Shown here piece by piece: positions 10,167 to 18,697 of a DNA stretch of 64,000 nt; the stretch's first letter is position 1; the number at the start of each line of letters is the position of its first letter. This stretch comes from Cocleimonas flava (GTDB lineage Bacteria; Pseudomonadota; Gammaproteobacteria; Thiotrichales; Thiotrichaceae). Both the position numbers and the translations under genes were made by a program. The stretch lies in contig NZ_SMFQ01000003.1 in the NCBI RefSeq assembly GCF_004339015.1, positions 124,001 through 188,000 on the forward strand, given 5' to 3'. The notes under the pieces are model-generated. The model was not told the DNA's origin, searched no databases, and worked only from the letters and a program-made list of their open reading frames with translations.

Positions 10167-10359
10167 ATTAAATCTGTTTAAATTTAATGCAATACTGAAT
10201 CCGTTTTGTATTAAATTATTATGAATTTAATCGTTAATAAATAACATCTGCTTAAATTTGGTCTACTATAATATTTTTATATAGATCCGTTTTTTAACCC
10301 AGTTATCTAAGCAAATTATTTAAGCAAATAAGAGGTGAATTATTAACACGCAGTTACCT

Positions 10360-12105
10360 TTGTCTCCATTCTTTGATGCAAAGTCAAAGAATGGAGAGAA
10401 ATACCTAGAAGTATATTCCCGCGGCATTGAAGTTTTACGTTTAACAGCGTTAAACAAAGGCACGGCATTTTCTCAAGAAGAAAGAATCGAATTAGGACTA
10501 GAAGGTCTTCTTCCTCCTGTTGTTCTTACCTTGGAGCACCAAGTCGCACGTTTGTATAACGGCTTTAATGAACAGCCTGACGACCTGGCTAAATATCAAT
10601 TTTTACGTGCGGTACAAGAACGTAATGAAGTATTGTATTACGCGCTAATTTCTTCATATCTGGAAGAAATGATGCCAATCATTTATACCCCAACTGTGGG
10701 TAAAGCTGTACAGAAATATAGCTCCATGTATCGTTCACCTCGTGGTTTAACTTTCACGGCTGAAAATATTTCGCGTGCTGATCAAATCGTTAATAACTAC
10801 CCATGGAATGATGTTCGCATGATTGTTGCGACGGATTCGTCAGCAATTCTAGGTATTGGCGATCAGGGACATGGTGGCCTAGCCATTTGTATTGGTAAAA
10901 TGGCGTTATATACAGCTGGTGGTGGCTTAAGCCCGTTTAATGCATTGCCAGTTGATCTTGACGTGGGCACTGATAGAACAGACTTAACTGATGACCCGGG
11001 TTATTTAGGTGTTCATGATAAACGTCTTACCGGTAAAGCTTATTATGATTTACTGGATGATTTTGTTGCAGCAGTGCAGAAGCGTTGGCCAAAAGCCATT
11101 ATCCAATGGGAAGATTTTGCCAAAGACACAGCTTTCGCGGTATTAGAGCGTTATCGTAAACAGGTGCCTAGTTTTAACGATGATATTCAAGGTACCGGAG
11201 CGGTAGTACTGGCAGGATTGTTAAACGCCTGTAAGTTAAAAGGTGAAACTCTGTCAGATCAGCGCATAGTAGTTGTTGGTGCTGGTGCTGGTGGCGTTGG
11301 TGTTGCCAAAGTTATTCAGGATGGTTTGGTCCACGAAGGCTTAACGCGCGAGCAAGCCCGTAGCCAGATGTTTATTGTGGATGAGTTCGGATTAGTGATT
11401 GAAGGAATCAGTCCTGATGAATACAAAAATCCGATCAAACAAGACCCTAAAAATTGTGCTGACTGGGAAACTAAGGGTGAAATTCCTTCGTTGCTTGAAG
11501 TCATTCACAATGTGAAACCTACTGCCATGTTAGGTCTAACGGGTGTATCTGGTTTATTTACAGAGCGCGTGATTCAGGCAGTTGCTGAATACAATAAAAA
11601 CCCGATCATATTCCCGCTTTCTAATCCAACATCGAATGTTGAAGCAGTGCCAGAAGATATCTTCAATTGGTGTTCAATGATTAACACTGGTGCTGATGCT
11701 TACCCTATTATTGCTTCGGGTAGCCCATTCCCTAATGTAGAGAGCCGTGGAAAATCGCATATTATCGGACAAGGTAATAATGCCTTTATCTTCCCTGGAT
11801 TAGGATTTGCCTGTTCACTGGGTGAGTGTAAAGAAATCACTGAAGGTATGATTATTGAATCAGCACATGCACTGGCCAACTACACCAGTAAGCATCATTT
11901 AGAAGCAGGTAGAATCTATCCACCAATTGCAGAACTGCAGGCGGTGAGTCAGGATATTACAGAACGGGTAATGCGATTAATGCTGGATCAGGGACTGGTA
12001 CGTAATAAAGAAATTACGTTTGAAAACTATATCGAGAAGATTGCCGAAAACTCGTGGAAGCCAGAGTATTTACCGTTTGTTGCTGCAGAGAAAAGCGAAT
12101 CTTAA
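10360..12105 (+). CDS. maeA: NAD-dependent malic enzyme
   Basis: Oxidatively decarboxylates malate to pyruvate, complementing glcB immediately upstream. The protein has the IYTPTVG motif near residue 105, the DDIQGTGAV metal-site segment, a Rossmann loop VVVGAGAGGVGVAK near 306 and the IFPLSNPTS block. At about 581 residues it is normal for bacterial large-subunit malic enzymes. The start is doubtful. The TTG at 10360 has no ribosome site at proper distance, while AGAGGTGA at 10331-10338 is well spaced for an in-frame ATT at 10342 (or ACG at 10348). The N-terminus would then be MNTQLPLSPFF. Confidence 0.95.
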   Translation: MSPFFDAKSKNGEKYLEVYSRGIEVLRLTALNKGTAFSQEERIELGLEGLLPPVVLTLEHQVARLYNGFNEQPDDLAKYQFLRAVQERNEVLYYALISSYLEEMMPIIYTPTVGKAVQKYSSMYRSPRGLTFTAENISRADQIVNNYPWNDVRMIVATDSSAILGIGDQGHGGLAICIGKMALYTAGGGLSPFNALPVDLDVGTDRTDLTDDPGYLGVHDKRLTGKAYYDLLDDFVAAVQKRWPKAIIQWEDFAKDTAFAVLERYRKQVPSFNDDIQGTGAVVLAGLLNACKLKGETLSDQRIVVVGAGAGGVGVAKVIQDGLVHEGLTREQARSQMFIVDEFGLVIEGISPDEYKNPIKQDPKNCADWETKGEIPSLLEVIHNVKPTAMLGLTGVSGLFTERVIQAVAEYNKNPIIFPLSNPTSNVEAVPEDIFNWCSMINTGADAYPIIASGSPFPNVESRGKSHIIGQGNNAFIFPGLGFACSLGECKEITEGMIIESAHALANYTSKHHLEAGRIYPPIAELQAVSQDITERVMRLMLDQGLVRNKEITFENYIEKIAENSWKPEYLPFVAAEKSES

Positions 12106-12129
12106 GATCGTATTTTATGTAGACCAAAT

Positions 12130-12197
12130 AAAAAAGCGCTTATAAGTAGGGGGGTGGGTAATTAATTGCCACCCCCCTACTTTGAGGCGTTTTTTTT
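12130..12197. repeat. Dispersed C-rich repeat, copy 2: inverted pair, probable bidirectional terminator
   Basis: Two repeat arms face each other between convergent maeA and recR. The left arm lies on the minus strand (core at 12144-12157) and the right arm on the plus strand (12169-12182). They form a perfect 14-bp stem around an 11-base spacer (12158-12168). Outside the stem, A6 on the left and T8 on the right give each transcript a stem followed by a U-run. This is the only locus where the repeat forms a strong hairpin by itself. Confidence 0.85.
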
Positions 12198-12238
12198 GAT
12201 TTCTGTTAAGACACTACTATTTTTATACAGTAAAAAAA

Positions 12239-12841
12239 TCAGTAGTTTCGGCGCCCATCAAAAGCATGTGAAAGCGTGCTACTGTCCACATAGTCCAGTT
12301 CACCACCCACAGGAACACCGTGCGCGATTCTGGTTGTGTTCACATTGTATTTGGCCGCCAATTCACTGATATAGTGAGCAGTTACTTCGCCTTCTACTGT
12401 AGGATTGGTCGCTAAAATCAGTTCTTTGATTGGCTCATCTTCAAGTCTTTTTTCTAATAAATCCAGACCAAGCTCATCGGGGCCAATTCCATCTAATGGG
12501 GAAAGTTTCCCCATCAATACAAAATAAAAGCCGCGATATGCCGTTGCTTGTTCTACTGCTAGTACGTCAGACGGATTTTCGACCACACACAGGGTTTCGG
12601 TAGCGCGTGATTTATCCGAACAAATTCTGCAAATCGAATGCTCAGTCAAGGTTCGACATAATGAACAATGGCCAATATTTTCAATGGCATTCTGCATGGC
12701 TGCTGCAAGCCTAAGTCCATTTTCTCGATCATGTTCGAGTAAGTGAAAAGCCATGCGTTGTGCAGTACGCGCACCGACACTGGGTAAACATTTAAACGCT
12801 ACAACGAGCTCATTCAGCAATGCTGACTCAGTATCTGACAT
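12239..12841 (-). CDS. recR: Recombination mediator RecR
   Basis: Works with RecO and RecF to load RecA at single-strand gaps. The 200-residue protein has an N-terminal helix-hairpin-helix region ([15 protein letters not shown]). A C4 zinc finger uses Cys59, Cys62, Cys71 and Cys74, and a Toprim domain starts at [14 protein letters not shown]. It lies downstream of dnaX and ybaB in the conserved order, so it is probably the last gene of that transcript, ending at the inverted repeat pair. Confidence 0.97.
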   Translation of the reverse strand: MSDTESALLNELVVAFKCLPSVGARTAQRMAFHLLEHDRENGLRLAAAMQNAIENIGHCSLCRTLTEHSICRICSDKSRATETLCVVENPSDVLAVEQATAYRGFYFVLMGKLSPLDGIGPDELGLDLLEKRLEDEPIKELILATNPTVEGEVTAHYISELAAKYNVNTTRIAHGVPVGGELDYVDSSTLSHAFDGRRNY

Positions 12842-12901
12842 AATGGTTACTGTGGTTTAGTTGAGAAAAAATACGTTTTAAGAATGCTATTTGCTTAGAT
12901 C

Positions 12902-13234
12902 TTAGAACGGTAGCTTCATTCCAGGAGGTAAATTCATGCCTTCTGTAATTCCAGACATTTTGCTTTTACTGGTCTCAGCCATTTTATGTGAAGCGTCGTT
13001 GAATGCTGCAGCAACAAGATCTTCTATCATTTCCTTGTCGTCATCAGCTATTAGACTGCTATCGATATTGACACGTTTACATTCGTGAGCACCATTGATA
13101 GTCACAGAAACAAGACCTCCGCCAGATTCACCTGTAACTTCCATTGCGGCAATTTCTGCCTGCGCTTTTTGCATGTCTTCCTGCATTTTTTGCGCTTGCT
13201 TCATCATTCCGCCAAGTCCGCCGCCTTTAAACAT
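12902..13234 (-). CDS. ybaB: YbaB/EbfC family nucleoid-associated protein
   Basis: Small dimeric DNA-binding protein associated with the nucleoid and, by genomic linkage, with RecR function. The 110-residue protein begins with the typical [18 protein letters not shown] and ends with [12 protein letters not shown]. It sits between dnaX and recR in the standard operon order. Its exact cellular role is not settled for the family. Confidence 0.95.
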   Translation of the reverse strand: MFKGGGLGGMMKQAQKMQEDMQKAQAEIAAMEVTGESGGGLVSVTINGAHECKRVNIDSSLIADDDKEMIEDLVAAAFNDASHKMAETSKSKMSGITEGMNLPPGMKLPF

Positions 13235-13329
13235 TGTTGTATCCTCTTTTTGCTATATTTTAAATACTAAAAAATTCTATTCTGTTTTAAATCATGGTTG
13301 TTGCTCATGATTCAGTAACTTAGATGGTG

Positions 13330-15399
13330 TTACTGTGATTTAGGTTCTATTGAACCGGGCACTATTTGTGCATTAAATCTGTTTTGAAGCTCAATAACAA
13401 AGGGGTCTGATTGTATATTTACTTCAGCTTGCTGCTGCGTTTCCTCTACTTTGCGTTGTGCTCTTTGTGCAGGTGTTTCATTATCCTTGTTGATGGCACC
13501 CGAATTATCAACCGCTTCAGTTTCTTGTACCTTTAGATCTAATCGGTAGTCTGCCCCATAATAATCGCATAAGGCATTCTTGATTTCTAATTCGATACTT
13601 TCAGCTAATAAACCTTCGCTGCCTTTATCCAGTGTAAGACCAATAATACCATCTTCCTGATGCGCTAACAGGCAGTGTTTAATCAATTCTGCCGCTCTAC
13701 CACTTAAGCCTAAATTGGGGACAACTTCGTGCCAGGCAAGTTTTAATCTGTTTTTAATCTGTTCTGGATCGGGTTTCTCTAGAGGCTTTGCCTGTGTTTC
13801 AGTTTCAGAAGCTATGTTTTGATCTTTTTCAGGTTCAGCTATTACTGCTTCTGGTTCTAAAGCAGTGGATGTATTGGTAACGGCTTCTAGAAACGCACTC
13901 TTTTCAGTGCTTGATGGTTTTTCGCTATGAGTATCTGTTACGTGTGGAGTTTCTTCAGGCTTACTTTGACTAGGAGGTGTAGCAGATAAGTTATCGTAGT
14001 CTGGTGTTATATCCCAAGGTGGGGCTTCATCCATGGGTGGTGTAGGCATTTCAGGGGCAGCACTAGGGGCTGAATGTGATTGTTCTCTACTAACATCGTT
14101 ACTCGTAACAGATTGAGGTTCTGGTTCTGCTGAAGGTTTTATTTGAGGTTCGGCAGTGCTAGCAAATTGTTCATTCGAAGCGGAATGTTGAGTAACAACC
14201 TTTTCATCATTTCCCTTACTTACGTATTCGTCATTCGCGACTGTTTTTTTTTTGCTTGAGTCAGAATCTGCAACAGTGGCAGACCCAGCAGCTTCTGTTT
14301 CTGATGTCTCTAACTGCATGCCGACTCTTAATGGTCTGAACGACAGCATTCGCAACAGTATCATTTCAAAACCACTTTTAGGGTCAGGAGATAACGATAA
14401 GTCAGATCTTCCCTGTAAAGCTATTTGATAAAACAACTGCACATCTTCTTTGCTCAGTTGTTGTGCGAGATTTTTAATACTGTCTTCGTCATTAATGGCA
14501 TCAGGAACGACCTGTTGGACGGCTACTTGATGTAATACAGAAATCAGTGCATCACAACTGGCATCGAAGTCGGGGTTGATTGAGGCCAATTCATCGACTT
14601 GACCTAGAAGCGTAGCACCATCACCTGTTGCTACAGTTTCTAAAATAGATACTAACGGTTCATGAGAAACCGTCCCAAGCATGTCGCTAACCGCTTTTTC
14701 GGTGACTGTCTCTCCAGAGTAAGCAATAGCCTGATCAAGTAAGCTCAAAGCATCACGCATACTGCCGTCAGCGGCTTTGCCTAATAATTTAAGCGAAGGT
14801 TCTTCAAAAGCGATTGTTTCCTGTTCTAACAGGTACGAAAGATGTGAGGTGATTTTCTCTAAAGGCATACGCTTTAGATTGAATTGTAAACATCTAGATA
14901 ACACCGTCGCAGGCAACTTTTGTGGATCAGTTGTTGCGAACAGGAATTTAACGTGTGGTGGTGGTTCTTCCAGAGTTTTCAATAAGGCATTGAAACTATG
15001 CCCGGTAAGCATGTGCACCTCATCGATGAGGTAGACTTTGAAGCGCGCTCTGGTCGGTGCATATTGGACATTTTCGAGTAATTCGCGAGTATCTTCAACC
15101 TTGGTTCTAGACGCCGCATCGACTTCAATTAAATCAAGAAAGCTTCCTGCAGCAATTTCTAAACAACTATTACATTTACCACAGGGTTTGGAAGTAACAC
15201 CAGTTTCACAATTTAGGCATTTGGCAAGTATTCGTGCAATGGTGGTTTTACCCACTCCGCGGGTTCCGGTAAACAGGTAGGCATGATGCAGGCGGTCGCT
15301 ATCTAAAGCATTGATTAAGGCTCGTAATACGTGCTCTTGACCGACCATTTCTGTGAAATTTTGCGGTCGCCATTTTCGTGCTAATACTTGATAACTCAT
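13330..15399 (-). CDS. dnaX: DNA polymerase III subunits tau (and probably gamma)
   Basis: Clamp-loader ATPase that links the polymerase cores at the replication fork. The AAA+ module has the P-loop GTRGVGKT (45-52), zinc-binding Cys64, 73, 76 and 79, and the DEVH box (126-129). Then come the clamp-loader collar, a long Pro/Ser/Glu-rich linker (about 370-550) and the C-terminal tau domain. The whole is 689 residues. An A10 run at 14244-14253 (codons 383-386, SKKKT) lies just after the collar. A -1 shift there reads Asn-Ser-Arg-Glu then TGA, giving a product of about 389 residues that resembles the gamma form. It heads the dnaX-ybaB-recR operon. Confidence 0.97.
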   Translation of the reverse strand: MSYQVLARKWRPQNFTEMVGQEHVLRALINALDSDRLHHAYLFTGTRGVGKTTIARILAKCLNCETGVTSKPCGKCNSCLEIAAGSFLDLIEVDAASRTKVEDTRELLENVQYAPTRARFKVYLIDEVHMLTGHSFNALLKTLEEPPPHVKFLFATTDPQKLPATVLSRCLQFNLKRMPLEKITSHLSYLLEQETIAFEEPSLKLLGKAADGSMRDALSLLDQAIAYSGETVTEKAVSDMLGTVSHEPLVSILETVATGDGATLLGQVDELASINPDFDASCDALISVLHQVAVQQVVPDAINDEDSIKNLAQQLSKEDVQLFYQIALQGRSDLSLSPDPKSGFEMILLRMLSFRPLRVGMQLETSETEAAGSATVADSDSSKKKTVANDEYVSKGNDEKVVTQHSASNEQFASTAEPQIKPSAEPEPQSVTSNDVSREQSHSAPSAAPEMPTPPMDEAPPWDITPDYDNLSATPPSQSKPEETPHVTDTHSEKPSSTEKSAFLEAVTNTSTALEPEAVIAEPEKDQNIASETETQAKPLEKPDPEQIKNRLKLAWHEVVPNLGLSGRAAELIKHCLLAHQEDGIIGLTLDKGSEGLLAESIELEIKNALCDYYGADYRLDLKVQETEAVDNSGAINKDNETPAQRAQRKVEETQQQAEVNIQSDPFVIELQNRFNAQIVPGSIEPKSQ
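14244..14253 (-). promoter_or_regulatory. A10 slippery run in dnaX, candidate frameshift or transcriptional slippage site
   Basis: On the coding (minus) strand dnaX contains AGC followed by ten A and then CAG. In frame this reads Ser-Lys-Lys-Lys-Thr. The -1 frame meets TGA after four more codons and the +1 frame also stops within about eight codons. The position just after domain III corresponds to where gamma ends in other bacteria. Both ribosomal frameshifting (E. coli type) and polymerase slippage (Thermus type) would work on such a run. Confidence 0.6.
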
Positions 15400-15464
15400 G
15401 AGAGAATCATAAATGAATCAGGCGAATAACAATAGTAAAATCAGGCATTTCAAATGAAAAATGT

Positions 15465-15491
15465 CACCCCCCTACTTTGAGGCGTTTTTTT
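15465..15491 (+). repeat. Dispersed C-rich repeat, copy 3
   Basis: CACCCCCCTACTTTGAGGC plus one base and T7. It lies between the SRP RNA gene and dnaX, both on the minus strand, so the repeat is antisense to its neighbours. Confidence 0.88.
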
Positions 15492-15549
15492 CTGATATTT
15501 GGGTGGGATTTTAAATGGGTATACAGAACAGGAAGATGTTTTGATTAGC

Positions 15550-15665
15550 TGGAGGTGACTCACACCAGCTACACCTCGGCACCCGAATCCACTACTACCG
15601 TTGCTCCCTTCCGGGCCTGGCGGGGTTCGCAGCTTATCGTCGCGAGAGAACCAATGTGAGTCTCC
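15550..15665 (-). ncRNA. ffs: 4.5S signal recognition particle RNA (bacterial small type)
   Basis: The RNA component of the signal recognition particle, which binds Ffh and targets membrane proteins. On the minus strand the 5' end GGAGACUCACA pairs with UGUGAGU and CUCC near the 3' end, closing a single long hairpin. The apical part has the conserved GCCAGGCCCGGAAGGGAGCA tetraloop and symmetric-loop region, followed by GGUAGUAGUGG on the return strand. The size of about 115 bases fits the small bacterial type. It lies upstream of dnaX, a common location. The exact ends are estimated from the base pairing. Confidence 0.95.
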
Positions 15666-15781
15666 ACAGATAGACAACTAATTCTGCAATGTAACCGTTT
15701 AAACAGGTGATTATTGCAGAGCGGCGCATTATGAGGGAAGATTGCATTTTTGACAATAGCTCAATAACAAAAAGCCTATTT

Positions 15782-16597
15782 ATGCCATTTACTGTTTCAC
15801 ATACTGTTGCTGTTATCCCCTTATATAAGTATTTGGGAAAGTATGGCGCAATGTCGCCTCTGATTATCGGAAGCATGACGCCAGATATTGCTTATATAAC
15901 TCCATTTTTAGTACATCAACGTATGGATAGTCATTCCCTGATTGGCTTGTATTTATTTTGTATTCCCATGGGTTTAACCGTGTACTTTTTGTATCACTTT
16001 TTGATGGCGCCAGTGATAACGTCGGTTTTGCCAAAATTTATTCAAAAGCACCTAGGCAGTCATTTGTTTCAGGGCAAGTTACCAGACATTCCAAGTCACG
16101 TATTGGTGTTGTCATTAGTGGTTGGCGCATTAACCCATATCATCTGGGACTTTTTTACGCATGAGACCGGATTACCACAATTCATTCACTGGATGGATGT
16201 TCCGTTAACGGCAATCGATGGTTATGACATTATGCCTTATCGTGTATTACAGCATTTTAGTTCATTATTTGGTTTGGCATTGTTGGTGTTCTGGGGAATG
16301 AGATGGTTAAACAGAAATAAAAACCAAACGGCTAAGATTACTCACAATACTGCAGATAGTGGTTGGCGAGCTTCGTCATCATTAAAGATGACTGCATTTT
16401 TAGTTGTGGCTATTTCTAGTGTACTTGCGGGGGTGTTTTTTGGTTTAAAACACATGCCCGAAACCGAAGTAATGTATGGTTTATATGGCGCTCAGGTATT
16501 TTTGAGATTTGCCATTGTCGGTGGCGCTACGGCATTTTTAACCAGCACGATGGCGATGGGCTTGTACTATCAATACCGGATTCGTTCAGGATTTTAA
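15782..16597 (+). CDS. DUF4184 family integral membrane protein
   Basis: Polytopic membrane protein of unknown function. The start at 15782 is chosen because the protein then begins MPFTVSHTVAVIPLY, the characteristic N-terminus of DUF4184 proteins. An in-frame upstream ATG at 15707 only adds an unrelated 25 residues close to the SRP RNA gene. The 271 residues include the GSMTPDIAYI motif, HIIWDFFTHE and about five to six hydrophobic segments. The His/Asp motifs recall the metal-dependent hydrolase relatives to which the family is sometimes linked. The 3' end overlaps the convergent gene by 12 bases. Confidence 0.8.
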   Translation: MPFTVSHTVAVIPLYKYLGKYGAMSPLIIGSMTPDIAYITPFLVHQRMDSHSLIGLYLFCIPMGLTVYFLYHFLMAPVITSVLPKFIQKHLGSHLFQGKLPDIPSHVLVLSLVVGALTHIIWDFFTHETGLPQFIHWMDVPLTAIDGYDIMPYRVLQHFSSLFGLALLVFWGMRWLNRNKNQTAKITHNTADSGWRASSSLKMTAFLVVAISSVLAGVFFGLKHMPETEVMYGLYGAQVFLRFAIVGGATAFLTSTMAMGLYYQYRIRSGF

Positions 16598-17194
16598 GCG
16601 TGCTTTAATCACATCCATCAGCACATCAAAATCAAATTTACGCTTTTTTTCAAGAATGGTTTGATGGTGCTGTAAGTCCGCCGCTAATATCTGAATGTTC
16701 TCACGTGCTTTAGCTTGTTGTTCTGATGTCATGTGTGCCGCATCTTGCGCAATTTTGTCTACGAATTGTTGCAAAGCATCAAGCGTGTGGATGAAGAAAG
16801 TCCGCATATTGTTAATGAGGTCATCTTTTTTAGCATTAACCTGATTGGTGTTTTTATCGTCTTTGATCGATGCAACTTTGAAGCTTAAATCATCTAATAT
16901 TTGTTTTGCCTGAGACGTTAATGGCTGCATTTGAGAAGACCATTCCTGGGGTAATTTATCTGTGCTTTGTATAATTTCGGCGTAAGTGTCGAAGCCTTTT
17001 TGCAGCATTTCAGGTAAGTGTTTTTTATTTTCTTTATCTTTCCATTGCTGTTGCTTTTCGGCGGCGAGTTCTGCACTTTTCTTGTAGGTTGAAACTAGCA
17101 CTTTCTTGATTTTTCGATATACGAAATACGACACTAATCCAAACAGCAATGTGCCGAAGATGATGAGTAGAGGGAAAAGTGTAAATCGAAACAT
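16586..17194 (-). CDS. Membrane-anchored helical protein of unknown function
   Basis: A 202-residue protein with one N-terminal membrane segment (about residues 5-27, FPLLIIFGTLLFGLVSYFVY) followed by a basic stretch and a long, charged, predominantly helical cytoplasmic or periplasmic region. No catalytic motif is visible. The overall plan vaguely resembles XpaC-like membrane-anchored coiled-coil proteins, but I would not assign that. It lies downstream of nagZ on the same strand, separated by about 180 bases and a dispersed-repeat copy. Confidence 0.75.
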   Translation of the reverse strand: MFRFTLFPLLIIFGTLLFGLVSYFVYRKIKKVLVSTYKKSAELAAEKQQQWKDKENKKHLPEMLQKGFDTYAEIIQSTDKLPQEWSSQMQPLTSQAKQILDDLSFKVASIKDDKNTNQVNAKKDDLINNMRTFFIHTLDALQQFVDKIAQDAAHMTSEQQAKARENIQILAADLQHHQTILEKKRKFDFDVLMDVIKARLKS

Positions 17195-17299
17195 AGTTGT
17201 AATATAAGGCTCAAATGTAATGAATCAATGCAGAGAAGGTTTTCAGTCTATTATCAATCACTTTATATTGGCGTCAAAGTAAAGGGTTAATTAACATAA

Positions 17300-17327
17300 G
17301 CCACCCCCCTACTTTGAGGCCTTTTTT
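17300..17327 (+). repeat. Dispersed C-rich repeat, copy 4
   Basis: GCCACCCCCCTACTTTGAGGC followed by C and T6. It lies between nagZ and the unknown membrane protein gene, both on the minus strand, so it is antisense to both. Reading rightward it is the first such element after the DUF4184 gene. Confidence 0.88.
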
Positions 17328-17372
17328 AGAGGTAATTAGAGAAGACGTTTCATCGAACAACTCTAAATAGCG

Positions 17373-18380
17373 TTAAACAAGTGCAGTAATATCATCTACG
17401 GTCTCTGCCCAGCGAGTAGTATCTAATAAAGCGGAGCGATTCATAAATGGTTCACCCTGCATACGCATCAACCGTTGTGATGACTCTTCACTGTGTTTTA
17501 TTTTTGCGTTGTTTAATACTTCTAATGCGCCCGCACGATTATTGCAAACAAGCACCATGTCACAACCCGCGTCAATGGCAGCTTCGGCGCGTTGCGCGTA
17601 GTTACCCATGACAGAAGCGCCTTCCATGGTTAGGTCATCACTAAAAATTACGCCATCAAAATTTAATTCATCGCGCAGTACTGTTTGTAACCAATACGGT
17701 GAAAAGCCGGCGGGTTTATCATCTATTTCTTTATAAATGACATGCGCTGGCATCACGGCATCCAGTCCCTGTTTAATCAAGTCTGCAAACGGAATGATAT
17801 CTTCCTGCCAGATTTCTTCTCTACTACGCGTATCAACGGGAATTTCATGGTGAGAATCTTCTGTGACAGCGCCATGGCCCGGGAAGTGTTTGCCGGTCGA
17901 TGCCATTCCGGCTTCTCGCATGCCTTTAATGTACTTTGTTGCCAAGGTTGAGATTGTTTTAGGGTTACGGTTGAAAGAACGATCACCGATGACTTCACTC
18001 ACACCAAAATTAACATCAAGAACAGGTGCAAAACTGAAGTCTATGTCCATTGCCCTGACTTCTGCAGCCATTAACCAGCCATGTGAATAAGACTTTTCTT
18101 CAGGGTTTGTTGATTCAGCTAATGTTGCGATTGCTGGTAACGTAGTGAATTCTGTTCTAAATCGTTGTACACGCCCACCCTCATGATCCACACAGATAAG
18201 CAGCGATTTACCTTTTGTTGCCTGGCGTACATCGGCTACCAATCGAGACAATTGTTCTACCGATTCGTAATTTCTACTAAAAAAAATGACTCCACCGACT
18301 AAAGGATGATTTAGTAGTTCTTTTTCTTCGTTTGTTATTTCCAGCCCATCTAAGTCGAGCATTACAGGTGCGATACCCAT
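17373..18380 (-). CDS. nagZ: Beta-N-acetylglucosaminidase NagZ
   Basis: Family 3 glycoside hydrolase of cell-wall recycling. It removes N-acetylglucosamine from cytoplasmic GlcNAc-anhydromuropeptides. The 335-residue protein has the KHFPGHG and EDSHHEIPVDTRS signature loop, whose His acts as general acid/base, and the VIFSDDLTMEGA segment with the nucleophile Asp. There is no signal peptide, as expected for the cytoplasmic enzyme. It appears to be transcribed alone or with the downstream unknown membrane protein gene. Confidence 0.96.
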   Translation of the reverse strand: MGIAPVMLDLDGLEITNEEKELLNHPLVGGVIFFSRNYESVEQLSRLVADVRQATKGKSLLICVDHEGGRVQRFRTEFTTLPAIATLAESTNPEEKSYSHGWLMAAEVRAMDIDFSFAPVLDVNFGVSEVIGDRSFNRNPKTISTLATKYIKGMREAGMASTGKHFPGHGAVTEDSHHEIPVDTRSREEIWQEDIIPFADLIKQGLDAVMPAHVIYKEIDDKPAGFSPYWLQTVLRDELNFDGVIFSDDLTMEGASVMGNYAQRAEAAIDAGCDMVLVCNNRAGALEVLNNAKIKHSEESSQRLMRMQGEPFMNRSALLDTTRWAETVDDITALV

Positions 18381-18697
18381 CGTATTCCCCTTTGTATTTC
18401 TGTGTAGTTCTATGATTTATAGATTTTTACCAGTATACAAAATTAATCTAAATTCTATTAATTATTTATTAGAAGATGTGCATTACTCTGGTTATTGTTT
18501 AGGAAAAGAAAGACCGGTAAATAGGCAAATATGTCGTCTATCCTTGATTAAATAGAGAGTGTATCTCTGAATGGATAGATTGCTTTTTAACGAGAAGTTA
18601 TAGTTGATTTAGCTATATTAGCATATTAGAATATTGATAAATTAGGTTTTGCTACTAATCCCTTATTACTTTCATAATACACGCTAGGAGTTTTAAA
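18381..18697. other. Intergenic region upstream of the sulfur-globule-like gene
   Basis: About 317 AT-rich bases between divergent nagZ and the sulfur-globule-like gene. Apart from the promoter-like pair near 18649-18678, no gene, repeat copy or strong hairpin is seen. Confidence 0.5.
18649..18678 (+). promoter_or_regulatory. Candidate sigma-70 promoter for the sulfur-globule-like gene
   Basis: TTGCTA (18649-18654) and CATAAT (18673-18678) are separated by 18 bases, a plausible -35/-10 pair. An AGGAG ribosome site (18686-18690) sits 7 bases before the ATG, suggesting strong translation, as expected for an abundant structural protein. Confidence 0.45.

Noticed and set aside
15450-15876. Minus-strand open frames covering the SRP RNA region
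   Set aside because: They overlap the clearly folded 4.5S RNA and its upstream region. The translated sequence is just the RNA read as protein.
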